This document shows positions 1 to 7,290 of a stretch of 64,000 nt of DNA, piece by piece (position 1 is the first letter of the stretch; every line of letters begins with the position of its first letter). Source of the DNA: Vibrio gazogenes (GTDB lineage: Bacteria; Pseudomonadota; Gammaproteobacteria; Enterobacterales; Vibrionaceae). Made by a program: the position numbers and the translations under genes. The notes below the pieces were generated by a model. The model saw only the letters and a list, made by a program, of their open reading frames with translations, was not told the DNA's origin and did no database searches. Location of the stretch: positions 372,001 through 436,000 of the forward strand of contig NZ_CP018835.1 in NCBI RefSeq assembly GCF_002196515.1, given 5' to 3'.

Positions 1-257
1 AATATTTCCATATCTTCAGCACAACCAGTATTATTAGCTAGTAAACCCATACACTGTTCAAATAAAAATATGTAATCGCTTTCAGAAATAAGTTCATCTT
101 TAAAATTTTTATACTGTCCTAATATAAAATCAAACACTTCCTCTTTGCTTTCTTTATTAACTTTATATTCCTCTTCATCATCATCTGACTCAAAAATCAT
201 TGCTGATTCAACTTTGGAAGTTAGAATTTTTAACTGCTCTTTGATATCTCTGTTCAT
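1..257 (-). CDS. Partial small acidic protein, candidate immunity protein
   Basis: An open frame of about 85 codons starts at the ATG at 255-257 and runs off the left edge, so the C-terminus is missing. It begins MNRDIKEQLKILTSKVESAM and is Asp/Glu-rich with a run of acidic residues near codon 27. Its ATG overlaps the TGA of the toxin-like remnant upstream (ATGA), the usual spacing of a toxin tip and its immunity gene. Small, acidic, AT-rich and next to a toxin tip, it is inferred to be an immunity gene. I do not recognise the family. Confidence 0.5.
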   Translation of the reverse strand, partial: MNRDIKEQLKILTSKVESAMIFESDDDEEEYKVNKESKEEVFDFILGQYKNFKDELISESDYIFLFEQCMGLLANNTGCAEDMEI

Positions 258-475
258 TCTATAATCCTATAAGTATCAGCAGGTATTTCCCCTTCAAAAT
301 GCTGCCGGAGTATCTTCCATAACTTCATATGCTGTAACTCCCGGTCTGTAGCCATAATCAGGATGAGGAGCAACTTGAAGACCACTAAACAACTTCTCTG
401 CATTATATCCCGAACGTTCCAAAGCACTCTCAGTTGTATAATATTCGGACTGTCCTTGAACAACAGAGCATATCT
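258..475 (-). pseudogene. Remnant of a polymorphic-toxin C-terminal tip (frameshifted)
   Basis: One minus-strand frame reads GQSEYYTTESALERSGYNAE, continues through a Gly/Tyr/Pro-rich stretch (APHPDYGYRPG), and stops in AAF* near 300. The adjacent frame then reads FEGEIPADTYRIIE and ends overlapping the start of the downstream immunity candidate. The simplest reading is a toxin C-terminus split by a one-base indel. A TAA lies just upstream of the fragment and no rhs core precedes it, so it is a detached, decayed cassette. The toxin family is not recognised with confidence. Confidence 0.5.
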
Positions 476-553
476 GTTACAAAGTGCAATCCCGCCCTAG
501 GGTTTGAGTTTCCTCGTTAATTTTAAAAATTTATCTCATTTTAATATCAAAAA

Positions 554-1108
554 CTAAAAAGGTTGCCATTCTGATTCCGATTTAAAGGCAATACCAGTAA
601 ACGCTGTTTTTTCAATTTCTTCTGCTAATCCTTTATCAACACAAACAATCCATTCTATCGCGTCTAACTGAAAAATTGTTTTCCCTTCTGTTGCTGATTC
701 ATCAATTCTAACTAAATCAATGGAATCAATCATCCCATCAATTTCCGTAAACTGAGAGTTACTTCGATCTAATACATCACATATATTAAGAATATTCAGA
801 AATCCATATTCTCCCTGAGGATTTCCTTTATATACAACCTCTACAGGTAAATATTCTACTTCTTTATCAGTTGCAAACTTATAAATTAGATCGGCTAATT
901 CTCGACTGACGATTAACATGGGTCCACTTAAAAAGCTATCTGCAGGCTTATAATCAGACGTAATATCAATAACGACTTCAGGCCACCTATCGGATAGAGC
1001 GGTGCCACTAGTTAACTTTAAACTATGAAGAATAGACTGGTTTCTGGCTTTTCCTGTTGTGTAATACAAATCGTTATCAACTTTATTCGTCCAAATTTTA
1101 ATCGTCAT
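554..1108 (-). CDS. Imm11/DUF1629-like immunity protein
   Basis: A complete 184-codon ORF. The central YGFLNILNICDVLDRSNSQF stretch resembles the DUF1629/Imm11 family of immunity proteins paired with Rhs- or CDI-type toxins; this assignment is from memory of the family pattern. It starts one base after the TAA of the AHH nuclease fragment, and AGGA within that stop region serves as ribosome binding site, so the two genes are coupled. Predicted cytoplasmic: no signal peptide or membrane segment. Most likely role is neutralising the AHH nuclease encoded just upstream. Confidence 0.55.
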   Translation of the reverse strand: MTIKIWTNKVDNDLYYTTGKARNQSILHSLKLTSGTALSDRWPEVVIDITSDYKPADSFLSGPMLIVSRELADLIYKFATDKEVEYLPVEVVYKGNPQGEYGFLNILNICDVLDRSNSQFTEIDGMIDSIDLVRIDESATEGKTIFQLDAIEWIVCVDKGLAEEIEKTAFTGIAFKSESEWQPF

Positions 1109-1109
1109 C

Positions 1110-1505
1110 TTAATTCCTAGGTTTCCAATGTGGGTCTGCCGCCTGTAAACGGACTTGATTAGTTTTAAGTGCTAATCTAATCCTATCTTCAATATTTCCG
1201 ATCTCACTAATAAGGTTTGAATCATCAATCATCCCTCTATCATACTTTCTCTGTAATGCATTCATTTCACGGTGAACTAGCGCATCAGCAGAGCCTTCGT
1301 GTCGAGCACTTAAATGCCTTCCTGTGTGCAAAGGCAGGCCAGTTTCAAGAGATGTTCCAATATCAGTCGGCAAAGCTATACCATTAGAGCCTCTATTTAT
1401 GTTATAGCCCAACTCAGCAGCCCGATTCATTACTGGATATTCTTGAGCGATTTTTATACTAACTTGATGATGACCAGCATGATTCACTATATACAATGAC
1501 ACCAC
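1110..1505 (-). CDS. Orphan AHH-type nuclease toxin tip
   Basis: A 131-codon open frame carries the AHH/HNH-like nuclease signature: NHAGHHQVS near residue 8, then GSNGIALP and TGLPLHTGRHLSARHEG, giving the GHH...H...H pattern of polymorphic-toxin DNases. The frame opens at GTG directly after an in-frame TAG, with no Rhs or other delivery domain, so this is a displaced C-terminal cassette that may not be translated on its own. The immunity-like gene follows after one base. Its 5' end overlaps an unrelated immunity remnant, marking a recombination junction near 1490. Confidence 0.6.
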   Translation of the reverse strand: MVSLYIVNHAGHHQVSIKIAQEYPVMNRAAELGYNINRGSNGIALPTDIGTSLETGLPLHTGRHLSARHEGSADALVHREMNALQRKYDRGMIDDSNLISEIGNIEDRIRLALKTNQVRLQAADPHWKPRN

Positions 1506-1749
1506 CTATAGTTATCGAAGCTCCCCAAGACTCACGAGACCAATCTATAGAACTCTCTTTTCCAGATAAAACAGAAGTGATCCTATCTAGCCCTTCATCA
1601 ATCCAAGAAATTGTATCTGTATAAGATAAGCCGCCATCGTCCATCAGTAGACAAGATACAATGCTAATTCCATCATCATTAACAACATCTGATGTGCAAA
1701 AAGGTCTAAATACTTCTTCTAAGTTATTCTATAAAAAACTGATTTTCAT
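1459..1749 (-). pseudogene. Immunity-gene remnant, interrupted at both ends
   Basis: The minus strand from the ATG at 1747-1749 reads MKISFL, hits TAG at codon 7, then stays open: NNLEEVFRPFCTSDVVNDDG, a segment beginning MDDGGLSYTDTISWIDEG, and RESWGASITIGGVIVYS. The Asp/Trp-rich character fits an immunity protein. The 5' stop could come from an indel in the T6 run. The 3' end is cut where sequence changes into the AHH nuclease fragment. I read it as a partner-less immunity gene broken by cassette insertion. Confidence 0.5.
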
Positions 1750-1917
1750 AAAATTTCCTAATAAATAGGGTATACAGTGGTTTTCTACCTAAAATTTTAA
1801 ATTATTCAAAACCAATATTGGTATGTGTTATACAATTCCACTCAGTTCATGCCGTATGTACGGAGGGTATTTCAATTGGTATAATCCGGTAAGTATTTTT
1901 CCACATCAAACATAAAT

Positions 1918-2550
1918 ATGACTACACCAACACGTCAGATCCGAGCTACATATAACGACAAAACCATTCGTGTCTATCAAGCATATAACAACATTATCGC
2001 CGATTCAGCACTCAAACATGGACGTTTCGTTTCCCCACCATTCAAGATAGAGCGAATGACATGGATTAAGCCTTCTTTTCTCTGGATGATGTACCGTTCG
2101 GGTTGGGGTAAAAAAGATAATAGGCAAAACCGTATCTTAGCAATCGATATTACAAGAGCAGGCTTTGAATGGGCATTATCACACAGTCTTCTTAGTCATC
2201 AATCCAACGATTACACAAACAAAGACGAATGGTTAAAAATCAAGAAAGCGACACCGGTTCGCATTCAATGGGATCCTGAGCGAGACATTCATCTACAACC
2301 TCTAGAATATCGATCAATTCAGATCGGCTTATCTAATGAAGCCGTACCACTTTATGTGAATCAATGGATTCAAAATATTACTGATATTACAGAAACAACA
2401 CAGCATATCCATGAATTGATTATCGATGGTAACATCAAGGAAGCCGAAACATTGCTTCCTCAGGAATCCCCTTACCCACTAATCGAAGAAATTGCAAAAA
2501 CAATTAATCTTTCTCAAGAAAGAATCAGGTATAAACCCCAATTCTTTTGA
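1918..2550 (+). CDS. DUF4291 family protein
   Basis: A full-length 210-residue protein on the strand opposite the toxin cassettes. Family-like features are the N-terminal RQIRATYNDKTIRVYQAYN, the MTWIKPSFLWMMYRSGWG block, and RIQWDPERD followed by LEYRSIQIGL. These match DUF4291 as I remember it; the molecular function is unknown. No signal peptide or membrane segment is seen. It has its own AT-rich upstream region of about 170 bases containing a sequence resembling the CRISPR repeat of this island. It is not clearly part of a toxin-immunity pair. Confidence 0.75.
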   Translation: MTTPTRQIRATYNDKTIRVYQAYNNIIADSALKHGRFVSPPFKIERMTWIKPSFLWMMYRSGWGKKDNRQNRILAIDITRAGFEWALSHSLLSHQSNDYTNKDEWLKIKKATPVRIQWDPERDIHLQPLEYRSIQIGLSNEAVPLYVNQWIQNITDITETTQHIHELIIDGNIKEAETLLPQESPYPLIEEIAKTINLSQERIRYKPQFF

Positions 2551-2653
2551 TTGATATAAGATATTAAGAGCATTTTATCAATAGAATCACTATTCAGAAA
2601 TTATGACATTGATATTGGATTTAGGAGAAAATTCCCTAATAAGGGCTTACTTC

Positions 2654-3139
2654 CTATCTACCATCATTTTCTATAGATACAGCCATTTCTATTGCAATTC
2701 TTGAGTAATTTACACTACCATCTGAAGCAGGCTGTTTTTTCAGCTCATCAAGTACATATAATATTTCCACCTCTTTTCCAACGCAAAACAGATCAGTATC
2801 TCTAATATCATTCACATAAATACCGACAGAGTGAAAGGAACCATCATCTGATAACAAATCAACAGTATTATTTATACCTGAGGTATCCTGACCAGATTCA
2901 TAAACCCGCTGAACAATTCCTTTTATATATAATTGAGGCATCAATCCTAACCTAATATTCTTCCACCACTCGTCTGATGCAAAAAGACCATAAGTCCCTT
3001 TTAACCCCATGAGTGGCTTTGATGAATTTAAAGTTAGCGATTGTGTCTTTTCTATTCTCTTAGGATCTCTTTTTAATTCCTCAGATAATTGGAAAACCAA
3101 TTTCATGGAAAAATCTGTTCTATTCTGTTCTAAAAACAT
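2654..3139 (-). CDS. Candidate immunity protein for the first Rhs tip
   Basis: A 161-codon ORF starting 15 bases after the stop of the first rhs fragment, the position of the cognate immunity gene in rhs loci. It begins MFLEQNRTDFSMKLVFQLSE, lacks a signal peptide or membrane segment, and has an OB-like alternation of strands late in the protein (KGIVQRVYES...EVEILYVLDEL). I do not recognise the family. Function is inferred from position, size and AT-richness. Confidence 0.55.
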   Translation of the reverse strand: MFLEQNRTDFSMKLVFQLSEELKRDPKRIEKTQSLTLNSSKPLMGLKGTYGLFASDEWWKNIRLGLMPQLYIKGIVQRVYESGQDTSGINNTVDLLSDDGSFHSVGIYVNDIRDTDLFCVGKEVEILYVLDELKKQPASDGSVNYSRIAIEMAVSIENDGR

Positions 3140-3154
3140 TCAATTACCCATCTG

Positions 3155-5099
3155 CTATTTAGAAACACGCTCAAAGTCTACTAAATTTTCATTAAATATC
3201 TGCATAGCTTTCCCTTGACCTAACTGAGTAGTCATCTGCCCTTTTTCCACTTTAAACCGTGCATTTGTATCCATCCACTTACCAGTTCGAGTTGACATAT
3301 TCGGAAACTCTATAGAAGCAGGTTTATTAGCTGCAATTCCTATTTTCTGAAGTTCCGCAGATGTTCCTGGATTTGTAACCAGCTTAACAGTAACTCCATC
3401 ATACTTTGATGAATATGAAAGAAGTGGAGATGTAGATGTCTCCGTTGTTGGTAAAAGTTCGCCAGTCTGTTGCAAATGCTCAAAATGCTGTTCAGACATA
3501 GTCCTATACATAATCTCATTGCCATGTTCATCATATTCTAAAACAGCAGGATAACTAGGCTTGGGACATCCACTCCCATCCTTCTTAACCAACCCCAGCG
3601 GATCCACCCACCCGGTCGGGTTCGGCACATACTGGTAGTTATTCAATCCACCCGCCAGCCCTATTGGGTCAGCAGTGGTGAAGCGGCCAGTGCTCGGACT
3701 ATAGTAACGATGACGGTTGTAATGTAAACCTGTTTCTGCATCGTAATACTGCCCCTGAAAACGGAGCGGGCTTTGGATTTCTTCAACCTGTTGAGTGAGC
3801 ACACGACCATAAGCGCGGTACTGTACTGCCCACACACTCTGCCCTGCTACATCGGTGATTTCCGTCGGTGTCCCGATTTGGTCAAGGTGGTAGTAGTACG
3901 GTGTCGCGTCTTTACCTTCACCTTTAAGCAATGCCAGTGGTTTAAAAGTGCCCGGCTCGTAGATGTAGCTCTGGTATTCGCTATTGGTGGTTTCCCCTAT
4001 CAGGTTATCACCCTGCCACAAATATTCTGTCGTGGTCGCCTTACCGGCCTTATCAGTGACGGTTTTGTGGGTCCGTCTGCCGAAGGCATCGTATCTGTAG
4101 TCGGCTATTGTGCCATCCGGCAGACTGGCTTTGATAAGCCGGTGCTGGCAGTCGTATTCATAGGTTGTAATGAGGCTCTGCCCCTTACCCCGTTTCTCGG
4201 TCATCAGCCGACCGAATTCATCATATTCATAGTGACTGTCACCATGAAAGGCCAGTTGGTTGCCCTGCGCATTACCGAGCTTGTCCCCGGTGATGTCATC
4301 ATGACGCCCGAGGATTTGCGACAATACGTTCCCCGTCACATCATGCACAAACCGCTCTTCGATATTCCCCCGCACTGCCTTCAAACGTGATAACGGGTCA
4401 TACTCAAAATGAATATCTCCGTCTTTGCTGTCACTGATATGAGTCAGATTGCCCCGTGCGTCATAGTTGTAATCCCGTTTACGAGTCACCTGACGGCTCA
4501 GACTGCGCTGCTGGTAAGTCAGCCTGCCCTGCTCGTCATGGGCAAAGCTGCTGATAACAGCGCCCTGATGACGCTCTTTCTCTAAACCATTCTGGTACAG
4601 ATGCTGTGTCAAAACTGAGTCATTGAGGTCAATCTGCTTTAGCACACCGCCTCTGCCACGCTGATACTTCAGCACATTGGCATCGGGAAGCTGCCAGCTT
4701 TCAACCTGCCCCAGTGCATCATAGCTAAAATAGTTCGAGGCCCAGTCCTGATGCTCTTCAGTCACCCGGCCCATCAGGTCATAACGCCAGACCAGCGGAC
4801 GCTCGCCGTCATCCACTTCGGTCAGATTGCCGTATTCATCGTAGCGGTAGTCAATACTGCTGCCATCGGCCAGCGTCTTCTTAACCAGACGCCCCATCTC
4901 ATCCCGCTCAAACGTTGTCGTCAGCTCAGTGCCTTCGGTGCCGGTTTCGGTCTTCTTGGTCAGTTGTCCCAGCAGGTCGTATTCATAGCTGAACATCCGA
5001 CCGTCGAAGGTGTTTTCCGTCTGTACCAAACCATTCGGGTAATAGCCGATACTGTGGGTTTCGCCCCGCTCATTGGTAATGGCACTGACAAAGTGGAAC
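3155..5099 (-). CDS. rhs: 5'-truncated Rhs core with ADP-ribosyltransferase-like (TreTu-like) tip
   Basis: The frame encodes about 480 residues of Rhs YD-repeat shell ending in the conserved region through RYYSPSTGRF, DPIGLAGGLNNYQYVPN and GWVDPLGL. A variable tip of about 150 residues follows (YRTMSEQHFEHLQQTGELLP, SYSSKYDGVTVKLVTNPGTS, FPNMSTRTGKWMDTNARF), which resembles TreTu-type ADP-ribosyltransferase toxins; that call is tentative. Full Rhs proteins are about 1,400-1,600 residues. Here homology to the longer copy at 10917-13790 ends at the codon for F in FHFVSA (base 5099); an in-frame TGA and a CRISPR repeat follow at once. No good start codon exists at the junction (first in-frame candidate is a TTG at 5029), so it is a stranded cassette whose expression is uncertain. 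Confidence 0.8.
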
Positions 5100-5104
5100 A
5101 GTCA

Positions 5105-5316
5105 GGTTCATCCCCGTGTGTACGGGGAACACTTTTCATTCTATTCATAAGGCGTTCAAACATTCGGTTCATCCCCGTGTGTACGGAGAACACTTGGGAA
5201 TGCTGTTATGAACAAATCATAAGCCGCGGTTCATCCCCGTGTGTACGGAGAACACTAATAAGGTTAGCCCTATCCTCCAGTGACAATCGGTTCATCCCCG
5301 TGTGTACGGAGAACAC
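5105..5316 (-). CRISPR. Type I-E CRISPR array 1 (4 repeats, 3 spacers)
   Basis: Four 28-base repeats at 5105-5132, 5166-5193, 5228-5255 and 5289-5316 begin GGTTCATCCCCG and end GAACAC. Spacers are 33, 34 and 33 bases (32-33 if the repeat is counted as 29). On the minus strand the repeat begins GTGTTCCCCG with a CCCCG/CGGGG stem, the type I-E form. The repeat furthest from the leader has CGGGGAAC; the three nearer ones all have CGGAGAAC. No cas gene is in the window, so Cascade/Cas3 would act in trans. The left repeat abuts truncated rhs coding sequence, five bases (AGTCA) past the junction. Confidence 0.95.
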
Positions 5317-5437
5317 TCTAAATATAGATCATTGATCAATAAAAAGAAATTTCATCATTAACAATCTACCAACATTTTAAAGAGCAAAATCCACCTTTTC
5401 AAAGCGCTGCAACTGGGTCGAATTTTATCAATTCCAG
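5317..5437 (-). promoter_or_regulatory. CRISPR leader, array 1
   Basis: AT-rich sequence to the right of the array, the upstream side for minus-strand transcription. Read on the minus strand it contains GTTGGTAGATTGT (complement of 5361-5373), then 44 bases ending TTTAGA directly before GTGTTCCCC. From memory, the E. coli K-12 type I-E leader has the same two motifs at the same 44-base spacing, the upstream one including the TTGGT integrase-anchoring site. This fixes array polarity and suggests the leader can still direct spacer integration. I did not identify promoter boxes with confidence. Confidence 0.8.
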
Positions 5438-5520
5438 ACGCTCATCGGCTGATTATTTTGAGAACCCACACCCAAAATCTCATACTTTTTTCATACTTTT
5501 ATTTTCCCAAAAACAGATAA

Positions 5521-5746
5521 CCTACGCTCTGCACTGGCAAAATCCGGTGCCGGGCGTAGGAACCCGCTGATATCTATCCAGACATTATAGGTTGCTAACT
5601 TTACGTTGGTTTTTTACTATATGCGGCCTCAGCACATCTGAATTATGGTGAGCTGGGCAAGGCAGCTTTGGCTGGCCGTGTCCTGGATTACGGCATTCCT
5701 ACACCTTGTTCCAGTTCACCACCCGAGCGTAGGAACTCCTGTGGTG
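5521..5746 (+). ncRNA. Conserved structured RNA element, copy A
   Basis: Base-pairing visible by eye: CCTACGC(5521-5527)/GCGTAGG(5554-5560) enclosing GCACTGG/CCGGTGC; GGTGAGCTGG(5647-5656)/CCAGTTCACC(5711-5720) enclosing CAGC-TTTG-GCTG; and a 3' hairpin CACCAC(5717-5722)/GTGGTG(5741-5746) with GAG/CTC below an 8-base loop CGTAGGAA. The same loop occurs at 5555-5562 between CGGG and CCCG, and TTCCTAC at 5696-5702 is complementary to both loops. CACC at 5717-5720 cannot pair in both structures at once, suggesting alternative folds. It lies upstream of the 65-codon ORF on the same strand. The diverged third copy keeps the pairings. No known RNA family is recognised. Confidence 0.6.
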
Positions 5747-5779
5747 AAATTATTTTGATCACTATCCAGGAGTCAAATA

Positions 5780-5977
5780 ATGTACGAAACCATCCCTTAC
5801 GATCACCAATTCGCCCAAAAAGCCCGCGAATATCTTCGCCAGTTAGAAGAAATATTTGAAGCCGAACAGCGGCACAATAGTCAAGAGCTGCGCAATGTGC
5901 TGCTGTATCTGAATAATCTGATTACCACCCATTACGTGCGCTATCATGAAGAGCCGGGTGAATCAGATTTGATGTGA
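5780..5977 (+). CDS. 65-residue helical protein of the rhs/CRISPR module, copy A
   Basis: ATG with CAGGAG 10 bases upstream. The protein (MYETIPYDHQFAQKAREYLR...) is predicted all-helical: a first helix of about 22 residues, a short RHNSQ turn, a second helix of similar length, and an acidic tail, giving a small helical hairpin. No membrane segment or signal peptide. Copies at 10411 and 16294 differ by only a few residues although the third copy's upstream DNA has diverged strongly, implying selection or gene conversion on the protein. The family is unknown to me. Size and hairpin shape recall the RNA-binding Rop protein of ColE1 plasmids, an analogy rather than a homology claim. Confidence 0.75.
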   Translation: MYETIPYDHQFAQKAREYLRQLEEIFEAEQRHNSQELRNVLLYLNNLITTHYVRYHEEPGESDLM

Positions 5978-5997
5978 TGATTGATTGGTTGATTTAG

Positions 5998-6025
5998 TTT
6001 TCGAGCCGCAGTTGCGGCTCGTTTT
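5998..6025 (+). terminator. Hairpin terminator after the 65-codon ORF (copy A)
   Basis: CGAGCCGC(6002-6009)-AGTT-GCGGCTCG(6014-6021) followed by TTTT. The same stem with different tetraloops recurs at 10629, 16512, 17883 and 19260. Confidence 0.75.
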
Positions 6026-6055
6026 GGAATATAAGATGTAACTCATTGGCTACAT

Positions 6056-6193
6056 ATTTATCAGGACAATACCTGCACCCCAGATATTCATCTCAAGGGC
6101 AAGTGGCTGAGTGAGGCTGTGTTTTAGACCGGGGTAAGAATCACCGCCAATATTGCAGCGGATTGTATTGTACTCGTCCCCGATATCAGTTGA
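6056..6193 (+). pseudogene. symE: symE remnant with in-frame stop
   Basis: The frame reads IYQDNTCTPDIHLKGKWLSE, AVF, stop (TAG at 6125-6127), then TGVRITANIAADCIVLVPDI, S and TGA at 6191-6193. LKGKWL followed by a GF/VF-x-TG step and a 'CIVL' end is the SymE family pattern (AbrB-like fold, toxin-like proteins often found beside rhs loci). The internal TAG and missing N-terminus make it inactive. It converges on the orphan GHH tip and is followed by a bidirectional hairpin terminator. A second, shorter fragment is at 7291-7371. Confidence 0.7.
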
Positions 6194-6201
6194 TGTGAAT
6201 G

Positions 6202-6238
6202 AAAACAGCCGGGACTATTTTTAGCCCGGCTGTTTTTT
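6202..6238. terminator. Bidirectional rho-independent terminator
   Basis: AACAGCCGGG(6204-6213)/CCCGGCTGTT(6225-6234) with A-rich left and T6 right flanks. It serves the symE remnant on plus and the immunity gene on minus. A near-identical copy is at 7380-7416. A run of ten G follows at about 6241. Confidence 0.85.
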
Positions 6239-6319
6239 GAGGGGGGGGGTTGGATTTGTGAATCAGGTTAGCGGCCTGTTTCTATTAATTTTCACAGCTC
6301 GTTTTAATGAGCATAAAAA

Positions 6320-6661
6320 TCATTCATAGCTACCTTCGGATTCATCCAGAATATGAATCAGTTCTTCTCTAGATATTCTGTTATCGTCATTAATCTTACC
6401 TTCCCAATCTTCTTCTGGGGATATTTCAACGATGTACAACTCCACACCAATCGAATCAAAATATTTAAGAATACTACGAATTTTCTTTGCAACTTGAGGG
6501 TAATCATTTAAGAACAATTCTGCTGTAAAAAAAACACCTTCATAACCATATCCCAATGTCTTTTTAGCTGCGACTAATGACATCCCTAAAGTTTTATGTA
6601 GAAATTTCGCAGCATCAATATTATCCAATGGTTGACTAACTGATATAGATATTTTAGACAT
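6320..6661 (-). CDS. Candidate immunity protein for the GHH nuclease tip
   Basis: A 113-codon ORF whose ATG overlaps the TAA of the GHH tip by one base (TAATG), so it is translationally coupled. It begins MSKISISVSQPLDNIDAAKF and is followed by an acidic C-terminus. The LHKTLGMSLVAAKKTLG segment resembles ribosomal L7/L12-like immunity proteins, a resemblance I cannot confirm. No signal peptide. Cytoplasmic inhibitor of the neighbouring nuclease is the inferred role. Confidence 0.6.
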   Translation of the reverse strand: MSKISISVSQPLDNIDAAKFLHKTLGMSLVAAKKTLGYGYEGVFFTAELFLNDYPQVAKKIRSILKYFDSIGVELYIVEISPEEDWEGKINDDNRISREELIHILDESEGSYE

Positions 6662-7288
6662 TAAAATTCCTCTTTCACATTAACATTCAATGGTTTTCCA
6701 CTCGTTTCATTTCTAAAGTTTCCACCATGCCAACGATATAAATGTTCATATCTTGTTGCGGGATACAGATTCACAGGATTATCCGCAAGATGAGGATAAG
6801 ATAAAGCATTATATCGATGGTGTGCTTCCATTGTCTCACCCTCAAATTTAGGCCTTTTGCCATTCAATATAGCTTCTGTTTGAGCCTCATCCCATTGACC
6901 ATTTTTAAGTCTTTTCTTTTCTTCTCGCCAGAATCTATCAACACCACGATTACGTCTGTTACTAAAACGTCTATCCCAATCATAATGCTGATATTCTCGT
7001 TTAGAAACAGCCCGTTGTTCAATCTTGTTCCTTATTACCTTGCGTTGTGATGCACTTAAAGGTTGATAAGGTGTAGAATAACTATTCACATCTGGCAAAC
7101 TAGGTTCACCAGACAAATCTAAATCTTCATCAGAAGTAGCAGCGTCGCCAGGACAATTAGTTGCCTTATTATCCAACCCCAACGGATCCACCCATCCCGT
7201 AGGATTCGGCACATACTGGTAGTTATTCAGACCACCCGCCAGCCCTATCGGGTCAGCAGTGGTGAAGCGGCCAGTGCTCGGACTATAG
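6661..7288 (-). CDS. Orphan Rhs tip with GHH-type HNH nuclease domain
   Basis: The fragment keeps only the end of the Rhs core (YSPSTGRFTTADPIGLAGG through GWVDPLGL) and a tip of about 170 residues ending in a GHH/HNH nuclease signature: EAHHRYNALSYPHLADNP, then EHLYRWHGGNFRN. The upstream boundary is abrupt: rhs homology starts at base 7288 and beyond it lies a symE fragment in the opposite orientation. It is a classic orphan rhs-CT module that could be swapped onto an intact core by recombination in the shared PxxxxDPxGL region. The open frame extends upstream of the candidate GTG at 7212, but no proper start is evident. Confidence 0.75.
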
Positions 7289-7290
7289 GC

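Noticed and set aside
254..463. 69-codon ORF near the left edge
   Set aside because: Only its last codons (FEGEIPADTYRIIE) fit the toxin end; upstream the neighbouring frame looks coding. It is better described as a frameshifted remnant.
3773..4390. 205-codon ORF antisense to the rhs core, also at 8344-8961
   Set aside because: Shadow ORF opposite the YD-repeat coding sequence, present only because the two rhs cores are duplicates.
5668..5859. 63-codon ORF overlapping the structured RNA and the start of the 65-codon ORF
   Set aside because: Identical in copies A and B but not preserved in diverged copy C, whereas the base pairing is; it does not behave like coding sequence.
6241..6250. Run of ten G
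   Set aside because: Unusual but follows a terminator in non-coding remnant sequence; could be homopolymer noise and no function can be supported.
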